Source: Tabrizicola soli (GTDB taxonomy: Bacteria; Pseudomonadota; Alphaproteobacteria; Rhodobacterales; Rhodobacteraceae). Taken from it: a DNA stretch of 64,000 bases. Under the pieces are notes generated by a model that did not search any database, had not been told where the DNA came from, and saw nothing but the letters and a program-made list of their open reading frames with translations. Shown here piece after piece: positions 16,745-25,025 of this stretch. The position numbers were made by a program, and so were the translations under genes. How positions within the stretch are numbered: the first letter of the stretch is position 1; the number at the start of each line of letters is the position of its first letter. The DNA is taken from contig NZ_JAEACP010000010.1 of NCBI RefSeq assembly GCF_015999335.1, forward strand, positions 62,001 to 126,000, read 5' to 3'.

Positions 16745-18190
16745 ATGTTCCGCGCGATCGGGGGCCATGCATTGCAGGAGGATCTGGCTGGGGCGCTTGT
16801 CCCGGCCTTTCGCGCGATCGGCGCCTCGATCGGGCCGGACGGCCGGCATGTGATCTATTCGACCGGCAACCGGGTGGCGACCGCCGTCTCGGGCAGCGAG
16901 ATCGCGCGGCGGGTCTGCTCGGACCATTTCGCGGCGCGGCTGCTGAAGGAAACGCTGGTCGACGCCGAGCGCGACCTGGGCGACGGGACGGCGCGGCTGG
17001 CAGTGATGGCCGGCGCGGCGCTGGCGGCGGCGCGGCGGGGGATCGCGGCAGGCGCGGTGCCGGAACAGGTGATCGCGGCGCTGGTGGCGCTGCGGCCGGT
17101 GCTGGACGAGGCCTTTGCCGCCGAGCGTGCCGAGGCGGTCGATCTGGTCGCGGTCGCGCTGGCCGCCGGGGCAGAGGCAGAACTGGCGCAGCGGCTGGCC
17201 GAGGCCTGCGCCGCGGTGGGAACGGCGGGTCTGGTCGAGGTGGCGGAAGGCCACGAGCCGGGGCTGAGACTGGACATCCGGCAGGGCTTCGGTTTCGAGG
17301 CAAGGCCGGTGGGAAGCGCCGGGCTGGAGGCGATGGGGCCGGTCCATCTGATCGTCGCCAACGAGGTGATCCGGGATTTCCGTACGCTTGCCCCGGTGAT
17401 CGAAGGCTTTGCCCGCAGCGACAAGTCGCTGGTGATCGCCGCGCGCGGGCTGGAGGATCAGGCGCTGCATCTGATCGAGCGCAACCGGCAGGCCGGGGTG
17501 CTGAAGGTCGCGGCGCTGCTGCCGCGCGATGCGGGGCCGCGCGCGGCCGAGATCCTGGAGGACCTGGCCATCGCGACCGGCGCGGTGCTGGTCTCGGAGC
17601 ACGCGGGGGTCTCGCTTGACGCGCTGAAACCCGCGATGCTGGGCCGGGCGGAAACCTATCGGCGCGAGGGATCGCTGGTCGTCCTGACCGGGGTCGCCGG
17701 GGACCCGGCGCGGATCGCCCCCCGGCTGCGCGGGATCGAGGCCGAGATTGCCGCCAAACGCTATCTGCCGCTGGACCGGGAACATGCCCGGCAGCGCCAT
17801 GCCCGGCTGTCCGGGCACTGGGCGGAACTGCGGATCGGCGCGCGCGGCGGGGCGGGCGATGCCGTGGCGCAGGCCCGGCGGGCGCTGGCCTCGATCCGCT
17901 CGGCCCGCGATGGCGGCGTGATCGACGGCGGCGGGCGCGGGCTGGACCGGATCGCGGCCCGGCTGGAGGCCCGCCCCGCCGGGACGGGATCGGACGCCAC
18001 GGCGCAGGCGATGCTTCTGGCCGCCCTGCGCGCGCCGGGGATCTGCCTGCGGCGGAATTCCGGTGAGGCCGGACCCTTCAGGGCCGCCCCGGTCACCGAT
18101 CCGGCCGGGCTGTCCCGCAGCCTTCTGGATGTCGCGCTTTCGCTGGCCGGCCGTCTTGCCGGTCTTGAAGGCGCGGTCATCCGCCACTGA
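16745..18190 (+). CDS. Degenerate GroEL-like (Cpn60/TCP-1) protein, predicted non-ATPase
   Basis: 481 residues (GroEL has about 548). By hand alignment it follows GroEL from end to end: IGPDGRHV (29-36) for GPKGRNV, GDGTA (79-83) for GDGTT, VGTAGLVEVAEG (158-169) for VGKEGVITVEDG, VLKVAAL for IVKVAAV, GGVIDGGG (390-397) for EGVVAGGG, and NSGEAG for NCGEEP. The Asp87 equivalent (Asp80) remains. The two catalytic aspartates are lost: Asp52 is Ser49 and Asp398 is Arg379. Apical residues Tyr199, Tyr203 and Phe204 appear as Pro, Ala and Gly, and there is no GGM tail. No GroES gene is nearby. It lies between pxpA and the transporter genes, so a scaffold or dedicated folding role for the operon's enzymes is possible (inference). 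Confidence 0.82.
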   Translation: MFRAIGGHALQEDLAGALVPAFRAIGASIGPDGRHVIYSTGNRVATAVSGSEIARRVCSDHFAARLLKETLVDAERDLGDGTARLAVMAGAALAAARRGIAAGAVPEQVIAALVALRPVLDEAFAAERAEAVDLVAVALAAGAEAELAQRLAEACAAVGTAGLVEVAEGHEPGLRLDIRQGFGFEARPVGSAGLEAMGPVHLIVANEVIRDFRTLAPVIEGFARSDKSLVIAARGLEDQALHLIERNRQAGVLKVAALLPRDAGPRAAEILEDLAIATGAVLVSEHAGVSLDALKPAMLGRAETYRREGSLVVLTGVAGDPARIAPRLRGIEAEIAAKRYLPLDREHARQRHARLSGHWAELRIGARGGAGDAVAQARRALASIRSARDGGVIDGGGRGLDRIAARLEARPAGTGSDATAQAMLLAALRAPGICLRRNSGEAGPFRAAPVTDPAGLSRSLLDVALSLAGRLAGLEGAVIRH

Positions 18191-18218
18191 GACACCGACA
18201 GAAAGAAGCGAAAGCCCG

Positions 18219-19301
18219 ATGACAGACAGCAGCAGGGAGCCGATGCTCGAGGTGGAGGACGTCGTGCACCGTTACGGCATGGTGACGGCCCTTTCGCATG
18301 TCTCGCTTTCGGCGGGACGCGGCGAGTTCCTGACCATCCTCGGCTCCAGCGGCTCGGGCAAGACGACGATGCTGCGGGTGATCTCGGGGCTGGAGATGCC
18401 GACCTCGGTCAAGGTGCTGCGCATCGGCGGGGCCGATGTGGCGAACCTTCCGGCGGCCAAGCGCAACTGCACGACCGTGTTCCAGAACTATGCGCTGTTT
18501 CCGCATATGAGCGTGGTGGAAAACGTGGCCTACGGGCTGCGCATCCGCAAGATGAACGCGGCGGACGCCCTGCGCGAGGCGCGGCGCGCGCTGGCAATGG
18601 TGCAGCTCGAGGCGAAGGCCGACCGCCGGATCAGCCAGCTTTCGGGCGGCGAGAAGCAGCGCGTGGCGCTGGCCCGCGCGGTCGTGACCCAGCCGGCGAT
18701 CCTGCTCCTGGACGAACCCCTTGGCGCGCTGGACGAAAAGCTGCGGCAGGACATGCAGATCGAGCTGATGGAGCTGCAACGCTCGCTGGGGATGACCTTC
18801 GTCTACATCACCCACAGCCAGGAAGAGGCGCTGACGATGAGCGACCGCGTGGTGCTGATGAGCCATGGCCGCATCGTGCAGAGCGGCGGGCCGCTGGATC
18901 TGTTCGACCGCCCGGAAAGCCGTTTCGCGGCCGAGTTCATGGGGTACGAGAACATCCTGCCCGCCCGCCTGATCGGCCGCGAGGGGACCGCGGGCATTGT
19001 GGAGTTCCCCGGCGGCGCGCGCACCAGGGGCGTGGTCACGGTGGAGGGGCTGAAGGCGGGCGACGCCGTCTGCGTGGCCCTGCGCGCCGAGCGGATCGCA
19101 CCGGCGACGGAAGGCGCGACCGATGCGCTGAAGGCCGAGGTCACGAACCGGGTCTACCGGGGCAAGTACATCGACATCGCGCTGGCGACCGATGCGGGGC
19201 CGCTGCGTCTGCGCAGCTGGCACGGCTCGCATGTCGAAAGCGAGGATATCCGGCGGATTGGCTGGAACACGAACGACGCGGTGATCTTCGCCGCCGAGTA
19301 G
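18219..19301 (+). CDS. Polyamine-type ABC transporter ATP-binding protein (PotA family)
   Basis: 360 residues from the ATG at 18219. Walker A GSSGSGKTT is near residues 44-52, followed by Q-loop [10 protein letters not shown], signature [14 protein letters not shown] and Walker B ILLLDEPLGALD. A C-terminal TOBE-type domain (residues ~280-355) is typical of PotA and other CUT1/polyamine ATPases. It starts 28 bases after the GroEL-like gene and powers the two permeases at 20599-22370. Substrate probably a cationic or amide-bearing small molecule handled by the cluster (inference). Confidence 0.9.
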   Translation: MTDSSREPMLEVEDVVHRYGMVTALSHVSLSAGRGEFLTILGSSGSGKTTMLRVISGLEMPTSVKVLRIGGADVANLPAAKRNCTTVFQNYALFPHMSVVENVAYGLRIRKMNAADALREARRALAMVQLEAKADRRISQLSGGEKQRVALARAVVTQPAILLLDEPLGALDEKLRQDMQIELMELQRSLGMTFVYITHSQEEALTMSDRVVLMSHGRIVQSGGPLDLFDRPESRFAAEFMGYENILPARLIGREGTAGIVEFPGGARTRGVVTVEGLKAGDAVCVALRAERIAPATEGATDALKAEVTNRVYRGKYIDIALATDAGPLRLRSWHGSHVESEDIRRIGWNTNDAVIFAAE

Positions 19302-19339
19302 GAACCGGGACGCAACACGGAACCAACAGGAGAGAAGCA

Positions 19340-20536
19340 ATGAAGGACAAATTCTCGACCTACAGCCAGGCGCAGCTGACCCGGCGCAGCCTGATGCAGG
19401 GAATGAGCGCCATCGCGGGCCTTGCCGCCTTTGGCGCGGCGGGACGGGCGGCGGCGCAGGACATGCCGCTGGTCAAGGCCTATGGCGTGCCGACGGCGGC
19501 GCTGAAGGACTGGGCGCCCATGGAGAAATCCATCGGCGTCCGCTGCGAGCTGAGCGGCGCCAGCAACGACGTCGGCGTCTTCATGCGCGACGTCATGGGC
19601 GCGAACATGGGCGACAGCGTCGACCTGTTCATCTTCGAATCCGGCACCGAGGACATCCTGGGGCCGCAGGGCCTCTATGCCCCGCTGGACGAGAAGCACC
19701 CCGAGCTGACCCTGTGGGAGCGGACCTCGGACGACTGGAAACGCTCGGCCGTGGTGCAGGACACCGAGGGCAACCAGTGGGGCGTTCCGGTCATCGGCAA
19801 CGCCGACAGCTTCGGCTACTTCCCCGAGAAGCTGGGCCTTGCGCCCGACAGCGAGGAAGAGCTGTCCTGGTCGCTGATGTTCGAGGACGAGAACACCCGC
19901 GGCCGCGTGGCCTATGGCAATGCCTATACCTATTCGATGGGCCCGGCGGCGCTGTATCTGCAGGCCAAGGGCGCGGCGCAGATCGGCAATGTCGCCGACA
20001 TGACCCCCGAAGAGGCAAAGGTCGTCGCCGACTTCCTGATCGAGCGCAAGAAGGCGGGCCAGTTCCGCACCCTCTACGGCGCCTTCGAGGAGCAGATCCA
20101 GCTGCTGACCAACAAGGAAGTGGACGTGATCAACTGCTGGGAACCGGCCGTGCGCGAGGCGAACCTCGTGCTGGGCCCGGACGCGACCCGCTATGCCTAT
20201 ACCAAGGAAGGCTATTTCAAGTGGGGCCACGGCGCCTATATCGCCGCGCAGGCGGTCGATCGCGGCAATCTGGACGCGATCTACAAGGTGCTGAACTACT
20301 TCCTCAGCGGCGAATACCGCGCGCTTCAGGCCCGCGACCGCGGCTATGCCGGCCCGAACATGGACCTGGGCGTGGAATATGCCGAAGCGAACGGCTGGAC
20401 CGCCGAGGAGGTCGCCGCGCTGAAGGCGACCGAGGCCAAGGTCAACAAGAAGTTCGCCAAGCCCTATGTCTCGACCACCACGCCGAACAACGCGAGCGCG
20501 ATGGAAGAGGAATGGCAGCGTTTCCTCAACGCCTGA
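19340..20536 (+). CDS. Polyamine-type periplasmic binding protein with Tat-like signal (PotD family)
   Basis: 398 residues. The N-terminus has a twin-arginine motif (LTRRSLMQG) before a hydrophobic stretch and an AxA-type site (GRAAAQD), so export is probably by Tat in folded form. The mature part has PotD-like features: DLFIFESGTEDILGPQGLY, a GVPVIGNADSFGYFPEKLG segment and NCWEPAVREANLVLGPDATRYAYTK in separate blocks. AACAGGAGAG precedes the ATG. A strong hairpin follows the stop. It determines the specificity of the transporter in this arm; ligand unknown. Confidence 0.85.
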   Translation: MKDKFSTYSQAQLTRRSLMQGMSAIAGLAAFGAAGRAAAQDMPLVKAYGVPTAALKDWAPMEKSIGVRCELSGASNDVGVFMRDVMGANMGDSVDLFIFESGTEDILGPQGLYAPLDEKHPELTLWERTSDDWKRSAVVQDTEGNQWGVPVIGNADSFGYFPEKLGLAPDSEEELSWSLMFEDENTRGRVAYGNAYTYSMGPAALYLQAKGAAQIGNVADMTPEEAKVVADFLIERKKAGQFRTLYGAFEEQIQLLTNKEVDVINCWEPAVREANLVLGPDATRYAYTKEGYFKWGHGAYIAAQAVDRGNLDAIYKVLNYFLSGEYRALQARDRGYAGPNMDLGVEYAEANGWTAEEVAALKATEAKVNKKFAKPYVSTTTPNNASAMEEEWQRFLNA

Positions 20537-20549
20537 GGCAATGACAGTT

Positions 20550-20574
20550 CCGGGCGCGCGCCTGGCGCGCCCGG
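20550..20574 (+). terminator. Hairpin between binding-protein and permease genes
   Basis: CCGGGCGCGC (20550-20559) pairs with GCGCGCCCGG (20565-20574) over a 5-base loop, followed by CTTTCC. It begins 13 bases after the binding-protein stop and 24 bases before the permease ATG, and fits partial termination that favours binding-protein synthesis. Confidence 0.6.
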
Positions 20575-20598
20575 CTTTCCGCGGAACGGATCACGAAT

Positions 20599-21522
20599 AT
20601 GCAGCAAAGCACTGGCACCGCCGGCCGGGCGGGAGTCCTTTCGGGCGTCATCCGAAGGCTTGCGACGATGAAGGTCGCGGTCTGGCTGATCGTGCTGGCC
20701 TGGTTCGTCCTGGTGATCGTGCCGATCATCGTGCTCTTCGCCTTCAGCTTCTTCACGACCGAGCAGTTCCGCACCGTCTATACGCCCACGACGACGACCT
20801 GGGTGGAGCTGTTCTCCTCGGGCCGGTGGGAGGTGACGCTGCGCACCCTGCGCATCGCGATGACCGTGACGCTGATCGAACTTGCCGTGGGCTTTCCCTT
20901 CGCGCTGTGGCTGGCCAAGGGCCGGGTCGGCAAGGTCGGGCGCGCGGTCTGCCTGGCGATGCTGACGATCCCGTTCTTCCTTGACGTCTCGTCGCGGACC
21001 ATCGTCTGGCGGGCGATCCTGGGGCAGTCGGGGCTGGTCAACACCGTGCTGATGGGGCTTGGCCTGACCGACGCGCCGCTGGACTGGCTGCTCTATTCCG
21101 AAGTCGCGGTGCTGTTCGGGATGGTGGTGACGCTGTTCCCGCCCATGGTGATGCCGATCTACCTGGCGATCAGCCTGATCGACGACACGCTGCTCGAGGC
21201 CAGCAACGACCTTGGCGCCTCGCCCTGGCAGACGCTGTCCCGTGTCATCATCCCGCTGTCGCTGCCCGGCGTGATGGCCGGCATCGTCTTCAGCCTGGGG
21301 CCGGCGCTGGCCGCCTGGGTCGAGCCGGGGATGCTGGGCGGCGGCTTCGTCAACCTGATCTCGAACTCCATCGAAAGCGCCTATTCGGCCCTGCGCTATC
21401 CGGTCGTCGCGGCGCTGTCGGCTTTCGTGATCCTGCTTCTGCTTCTCATGCTGGGGGCCATGTACCTGATCGCGCGCCGGTTCGGCGATCCGGCCTCCTC
21501 GTTCCGCGTCCTGAGGGGGTGA
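20599..21522 (+). CDS. Polyamine-type ABC permease (PotB family)
   Basis: 307 residues with six predicted membrane segments; the first (VAVWLIVLAWFVLVIVPIIV) lies near residues 26-45. The cytoplasmic EAA loop reads EASNDLGASPWQTLSRVIIPLSLPG in part near residues 200-225, as in PotB-like permeases. It pairs with the permease directly downstream, whose start overlaps or abuts its stop, and with the ATPase at 18219-19301. Ordinary length and composition. Confidence 0.88.
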   Translation: MQQSTGTAGRAGVLSGVIRRLATMKVAVWLIVLAWFVLVIVPIIVLFAFSFFTTEQFRTVYTPTTTTWVELFSSGRWEVTLRTLRIAMTVTLIELAVGFPFALWLAKGRVGKVGRAVCLAMLTIPFFLDVSSRTIVWRAILGQSGLVNTVLMGLGLTDAPLDWLLYSEVAVLFGMVVTLFPPMVMPIYLAISLIDDTLLEASNDLGASPWQTLSRVIIPLSLPGVMAGIVFSLGPALAAWVEPGMLGGGFVNLISNSIESAYSALRYPVVAALSAFVILLLLLMLGAMYLIARRFGDPASSFRVLRG

Positions 21523-21524
21523 CC

Positions 21525-22370
21525 ATGGAAAACCGCATCGCCTTCGCCAGGGTCGCCCCGATCTCGCCGAAGCTCGAGATCAGCCATGCGCCGGTCTGGA
21601 AGCGGCTGGGCAAGTGGGGCGGCTTCGCGATGCTGGGGCTGATCTATTTCCCGCTCCTGTGGCTGATCCTTCTGTCGATCAGCCGCAATCCGCTGGGCGG
21701 GATTCCCGGCGACTTCTCGCTGGAGCATTATCGCGCGCTGTTCGCCAATTCCGAATGGCACATGCCGATGCTGGCCAGCCTGGTGATCGGCGTGATCGTG
21801 GGGCTGATCTGCGCGGTGGCCGCGACGATCATCGGCCGGGCGCTGCCCGCGCTGAACAGCCCCGGCAAGGTGCTGTTCCTGTTCGTGATTCCGTTGTTCG
21901 TGCCGGGCATGTCGATGGGGGCGGCGCTGTTGATCTTCACCCGGGCGGTGCTGGGGCTGAAGCTGGGGTTCTGGTCGGTGGCGCTGGGACATTTCGTCTG
22001 GGCCTTCCCCTTCGCGCTGCTGATCATCCTGGTCGTGACCACCCGCTTCGACCACCGCCTGGTCGAGGCCGGCCGCGATCTTGGCGCCAGCAACTGGCGG
22101 GTGTTCTGGGACATAGAGTTCCCGATCCTGATGCCGGGCATCGTCAGTTCGGCGCTGTTCGGGTTCCTGATGTCCTTCAACGAGGTGATGCGCTCGATCT
22201 TCCTGCGTGGCACGACCGAGACCATGCCGGTCTGGAGCTGGGTCCAGGCGGCGGCCCAGCAAAGCCAGGTGCCGATCATCTTCTCGCTGGCGTCGATCGT
22301 GCTGCTGATCACCCTGCCGCTTCTCTGCGCGGCCTTCTGGCTGTTGTTCGTCAAGCTCGACAAATCGTGA
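21525..22370 (+). CDS. Polyamine-type ABC permease (PotC family)
   Basis: 281 residues with six membrane segments (FAMLGLIYFPLLWLILLSI is the first) and an EAA loop EAGRDLGASNWRVFWDIEFP near residues 186-205. I take the ATG at 21525 because GAGGGGG lies 5-6 bases before it; a GTG at 21519 overlapping the preceding stop would add two residues. Last gene of the pxpA arm. The convergent GntR gene ends 17 bases further on. Confidence 0.87.
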   Translation: MENRIAFARVAPISPKLEISHAPVWKRLGKWGGFAMLGLIYFPLLWLILLSISRNPLGGIPGDFSLEHYRALFANSEWHMPMLASLVIGVIVGLICAVAATIIGRALPALNSPGKVLFLFVIPLFVPGMSMGAALLIFTRAVLGLKLGFWSVALGHFVWAFPFALLIILVVTTRFDHRLVEAGRDLGASNWRVFWDIEFPILMPGIVSSALFGFLMSFNEVMRSIFLRGTTETMPVWSWVQAAAQQSQVPIIFSLASIVLLITLPLLCAAFWLLFVKLDKS

Positions 22371-22387
22371 GCCCGGAGATGTATCCC

Positions 22388-23047
22388 TCAGGGTGCTGCC
22401 GAGGCCAGGCGCGGCATCAGCGACCTGGCCGCGAGGGTCAGGTCGCGCTCCATGCAGGCGCGCGCGGCCGCCGCGTCGCCGCGCTCCAGCGCAGCGACGA
22501 TATGGACATGCTCGTCGTTGGCGTGCTGGCGGAAATGGTCGCTGTCGAAAAGCCCGGTGAAGACCGGCCCGACCTTCAGCCACAGGCCCTGGATCACGTG
22601 CAGAAGTTCCTCGTTCCCGGACTTCTCGTAGATGCGGAAGTGGAATTCCCGGTTCAGCTGCAGATAGGCCCGCGCGTCGAAGGTCTTGGCCGTGGCGGCG
22701 ATCCGGTCGAGGATCCCGCGCAGCTGGGCGATGTCATCGGGCACAAGGCGCGGCACGGCCAGTTCGGTCGCCATCCCCTCCAGCGCCACGCGCACCGGCA
22801 GAAGCTGTGCGAATTTCTCGCGCGTCATCTGCGGCACCACGATCGAGCGGTTCGGCAGCACGACCAGCAGGCGTTCGGCCACCAGCCGTTGCAGCGCCTC
22901 GCGGATCGGCGTCGCCGAGATGCCGTAGTTTTCCGCAAGTGTACGGATCACCAGCGGCTGCATCGGTGCGAAGATGCCGTTGGTCAGGCCCGTCAGGATC
23001 TCCTGGTAGGCGCGGTCGTTCAGCGGCTGATATTCGATCTTGGTCAT
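22388..23047 (-). CDS. GntR-family transcriptional regulator with FCD domain
   Basis: 219 residues. An N-terminal winged helix (LVIRTLAENYGISATPIREALQ in two parts, residues ~32-55) is followed by an all-helical FCD ligand-binding domain with REFHFRIYEKSGN and a VHIVAALERGD segment, which hold the usual metal-binding His residues. The ATG at 23047 is preferred over 23053 because AGGAAG lies 6 bases before it. It sits between the two arms and is divergent from pxpB across a region with TGATATATCA. Probably a repressor of both arms, released by the pathway substrate (inference). Confidence 0.9.
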   Translation of the reverse strand: MTKIEYQPLNDRAYQEILTGLTNGIFAPMQPLVIRTLAENYGISATPIREALQRLVAERLLVVLPNRSIVVPQMTREKFAQLLPVRVALEGMATELAVPRLVPDDIAQLRGILDRIAATAKTFDARAYLQLNREFHFRIYEKSGNEELLHVIQGLWLKVGPVFTGLFDSDHFRQHANDEHVHIVAALERGDAAAARACMERDLTLAARSLMPRLASAAP

Positions 23048-23129
23048 GCCCATCTTCCTGCATTCACGACGCTTTTAAGACCATGCGCCAGATTTTGCAC
23101 TTCTTATCACGTTGACGCTGTATTGTATA

Positions 23130-23139
23130 TGATATATCA
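23130..23139. promoter_or_regulatory. TGATATATCA palindrome, candidate operator in the regulator/pxpB promoter region
   Basis: Identical to the palindrome at 15979-15988 and also followed by AA. For the plus-strand arm, TTGACG (23112-23117) and TATCAA (23135-23140) form a -35/-10 pair with a 17-base spacer, so the palindrome overlaps the -10 box. Binding there should repress pxpB transcription and could autoregulate the divergent GntR gene. Confidence 0.68.
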
Positions 23140-23175
23140 AATAGCAGGCGCAGGACGGCTCGGGGGGAGGGCGAC

Positions 23176-24039
23176 ATGCTGCACGATGAGCTGAGGTTCT
23201 ATCCCGGCGGGGACCGTGCCATCGAGGTCGAGCTGGGCGACGGCATGGACTTCACGCTGAACTTCACGGTTCACCGGCTGGTCGCGGCCGTGCGCGAAGC
23301 CCGGATCGCCGCGATCGAGGATCTGATCCCGGAGCTGGCCTCGTTCCAGGTGAACTATGACCCGGATCGGATCTCGTATGAGGATCTGACGGCCGAGATC
23401 GCGCGGATCTACGCCCGCATCGGCGCCGGCGCCTCGGGGTCGCTGCCCAGCCGGCTGATCACCATGCCGGTCTGGTACTCCGACGACCAGACCGCCGCCT
23501 GCATCGAGGACTACCGCAAGACCTATCCCGACAAGCGCACCGACCCGGACCTGGTCTGCGAGATGAACGGCCTTGCGGACCGTGCGGCGCTGGCGCGGCT
23601 GCATTCGGGGACGGAATACTGGGTGGCGGCGCTGGGGTTCTGGCCGGGGCTCTGCTCGCTGTTGCCGCTGCGGCCCAGGGCGCGGATCTTCGCGCCGAAA
23701 TACAACCCGCCGCGCACCTGGACGCCGAAGGGCGCCATCGGGATCGGCGGGGCGCTGACCTGCATCTACCCGGACCGCACGCCCGGCGGATACCAGCTGA
23801 TCGGCCGCAGCCCGGCGCCGATCTATGACGGAGCACAGCGCCTGCCCGCCTTCCGCGACAGTCTGGCCCTGTTCCGTGCCGGGGACCGCGTCCGGTTCCG
23901 CCCGGTCACGCAAGAGGAATGTGCGCAGATCGAGGCCGAGGTCGCCGCCGGCCGCTACGAACATGACATCGTCGAATATCAGGTCTTCTCGGTCGACCGC
24001 TATCTCGACTGGGCCAAGGGACAGGGGGGCCGGGGATGA
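23176..24039 (+). CDS. pxpB: KipI-family carboxyltransferase-like protein (5-oxoprolinase subunit B, PxpB)
   Basis: 287 residues, longer than most KipI/PxpB proteins (about 220-240). A GGGGGGAGGG ribosome site precedes the ATG. Family features are FYPGGDRAIEVELG near the start, FQVNYDPDRI, a GFWPGLCSLLPL segment and GIGGALTCIYPDRTPGG with its continuation near residues 195-220. In urea carboxylase the same fold (AHS1) is one half of the carboxyltransferase domain. Here it overlaps pxpC by 4 bases and shares an operon with a biotin carrier and biotin carboxylase, which suggests carboxyl transfer to an amide nitrogen (inference). Confidence 0.87.
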   Translation: MLHDELRFYPGGDRAIEVELGDGMDFTLNFTVHRLVAAVREARIAAIEDLIPELASFQVNYDPDRISYEDLTAEIARIYARIGAGASGSLPSRLITMPVWYSDDQTAACIEDYRKTYPDKRTDPDLVCEMNGLADRAALARLHSGTEYWVAALGFWPGLCSLLPLRPRARIFAPKYNPPRTWTPKGAIGIGGALTCIYPDRTPGGYQLIGRSPAPIYDGAQRLPAFRDSLALFRAGDRVRFRPVTQEECAQIEAEVAAGRYEHDIVEYQVFSVDRYLDWAKGQGGRG

Positions 24040-25025
24040 GCCAGCGCAGCATCAGCGTCGTCAAGCCGGGGCTCGAGACCACGGTCCAGGAACTGCCCGG
24101 CCGCATCGGCTTTCTCGAACAGGGGTTCCCGGTCTCGGGCCCGTTCGACGCCTGGTCCTTCCGGCAGGCCAACCTTCTGGTCGGCAACGACCGCGACACC
24201 GCCGCGCTGGAGTGCCAATTCCTGGGACCGACGCTGCGGTTCGACTGCAATGCCGTCGTGGCGGTGACGGGCGCGGACATGCGGCCGAGCCTCGACGGCG
24301 TGCCGGTGGCGATGTGGTCCAGCCATGTGGTGCGCGCCGGGCAGGTCCTGGCGCTGGGGCCGGCCTACAGCGGGGCGCGCGCCTATGTCGCGATCTCGGG
24401 CGGGGTGGATACCCCGGTCGTCCTGGGCTCGCGCGCGGTGTTCCACATGGCCGGGGTGGGCGGCCGGGCGCTGGTGGCGGAGCAGGTGCTGCCGCTGGGT
24501 GTTGCCGGCCCGACAACGCTGGATGCGCCCGCACTGACGATCCCCGAGGCCCTGCGCCCCAGGTTCGCCACCGACCGCCGCTGGGACATCGAGGCCCTCG
24601 CCGGGCCGAACGACGACTGGCTCTCTCCCGAGGCGGTTGAGATGTTCTTCTCCTCCGACTGGGCGGTGCAGGCCAAGAGCAACCGCACCGGAATCCGCCT
24701 GACCGGCCCGGAGTTCGGCTTTGCCCATCGCGCGATCCACAAGAACAGCGACCACGGGCAAGAGCCGTCGAACATCATCGACCATGGCTATCCGCTTGGC
24801 GCGGTGAACCTGGCGGGACAGACGCCGATCATCCTTGTCAACGACGCCCCCAGCACGGGCGGTTTCATCAACCCCTTCACGGTGGCCAGCGCCGCATTCT
24901 GGAAGCTGGCCCAGGCCAAGCCCGGCGACATCCTGCGCTTCCGCCGCATCGACCGGGCCGAGGCCGGACGCCTGCGCGCCGAACTGGGCCGTGTCACCAG
25001 CCCCGGAGTGACCGCACTTGCCTGA
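24036..25025 (+). CDS. pxpC: KipA-family carboxyltransferase-like protein (5-oxoprolinase subunit C, PxpC)
   Basis: 329 residues, normal for KipA/PxpC. Recognisable blocks are VVKPGLETTVQ near residue 5, GFLEQGFPVSGPFDAWSF, ANLLVGNDRDTAALEC, GSRAVF and the PIILVNDAPSTGGF segment near residue 265. It is the AHS2 half of the carboxyltransferase fold and pairs with PxpB, whose stop it overlaps (ATGA). Its own end is overlapped by the TTG start of the kinase gene. Cytosolic. Confidence 0.88.
   Translation: MSQRSISVVKPGLETTVQELPGRIGFLEQGFPVSGPFDAWSFRQANLLVGNDRDTAALECQFLGPTLRFDCNAVVAVTGADMRPSLDGVPVAMWSSHVVRAGQVLALGPAYSGARAYVAISGGVDTPVVLGSRAVFHMAGVGGRALVAEQVLPLGVAGPTTLDAPALTIPEALRPRFATDRRWDIEALAGPNDDWLSPEAVEMFFSSDWAVQAKSNRTGIRLTGPEFGFAHRAIHKNSDHGQEPSNIIDHGYPLGAVNLAGQTPIILVNDAPSTGGFINPFTVASAAFWKLAQAKPGDILRFRRIDRAEAGRLRAELGRVTSPGVTALA

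Noticed and set aside
16745-18190. Housekeeping chaperonin GroEL
   Set aside because: No groES partner, 67 residues shorter, catalytic Asp52 and Asp398 lost, hydrophobic apical residues lost, and it sits in a catabolic operon.
22371-22387. Terminator between the convergent PotC-type and GntR genes
   Set aside because: The 17-base gap contains no stem of useful length.
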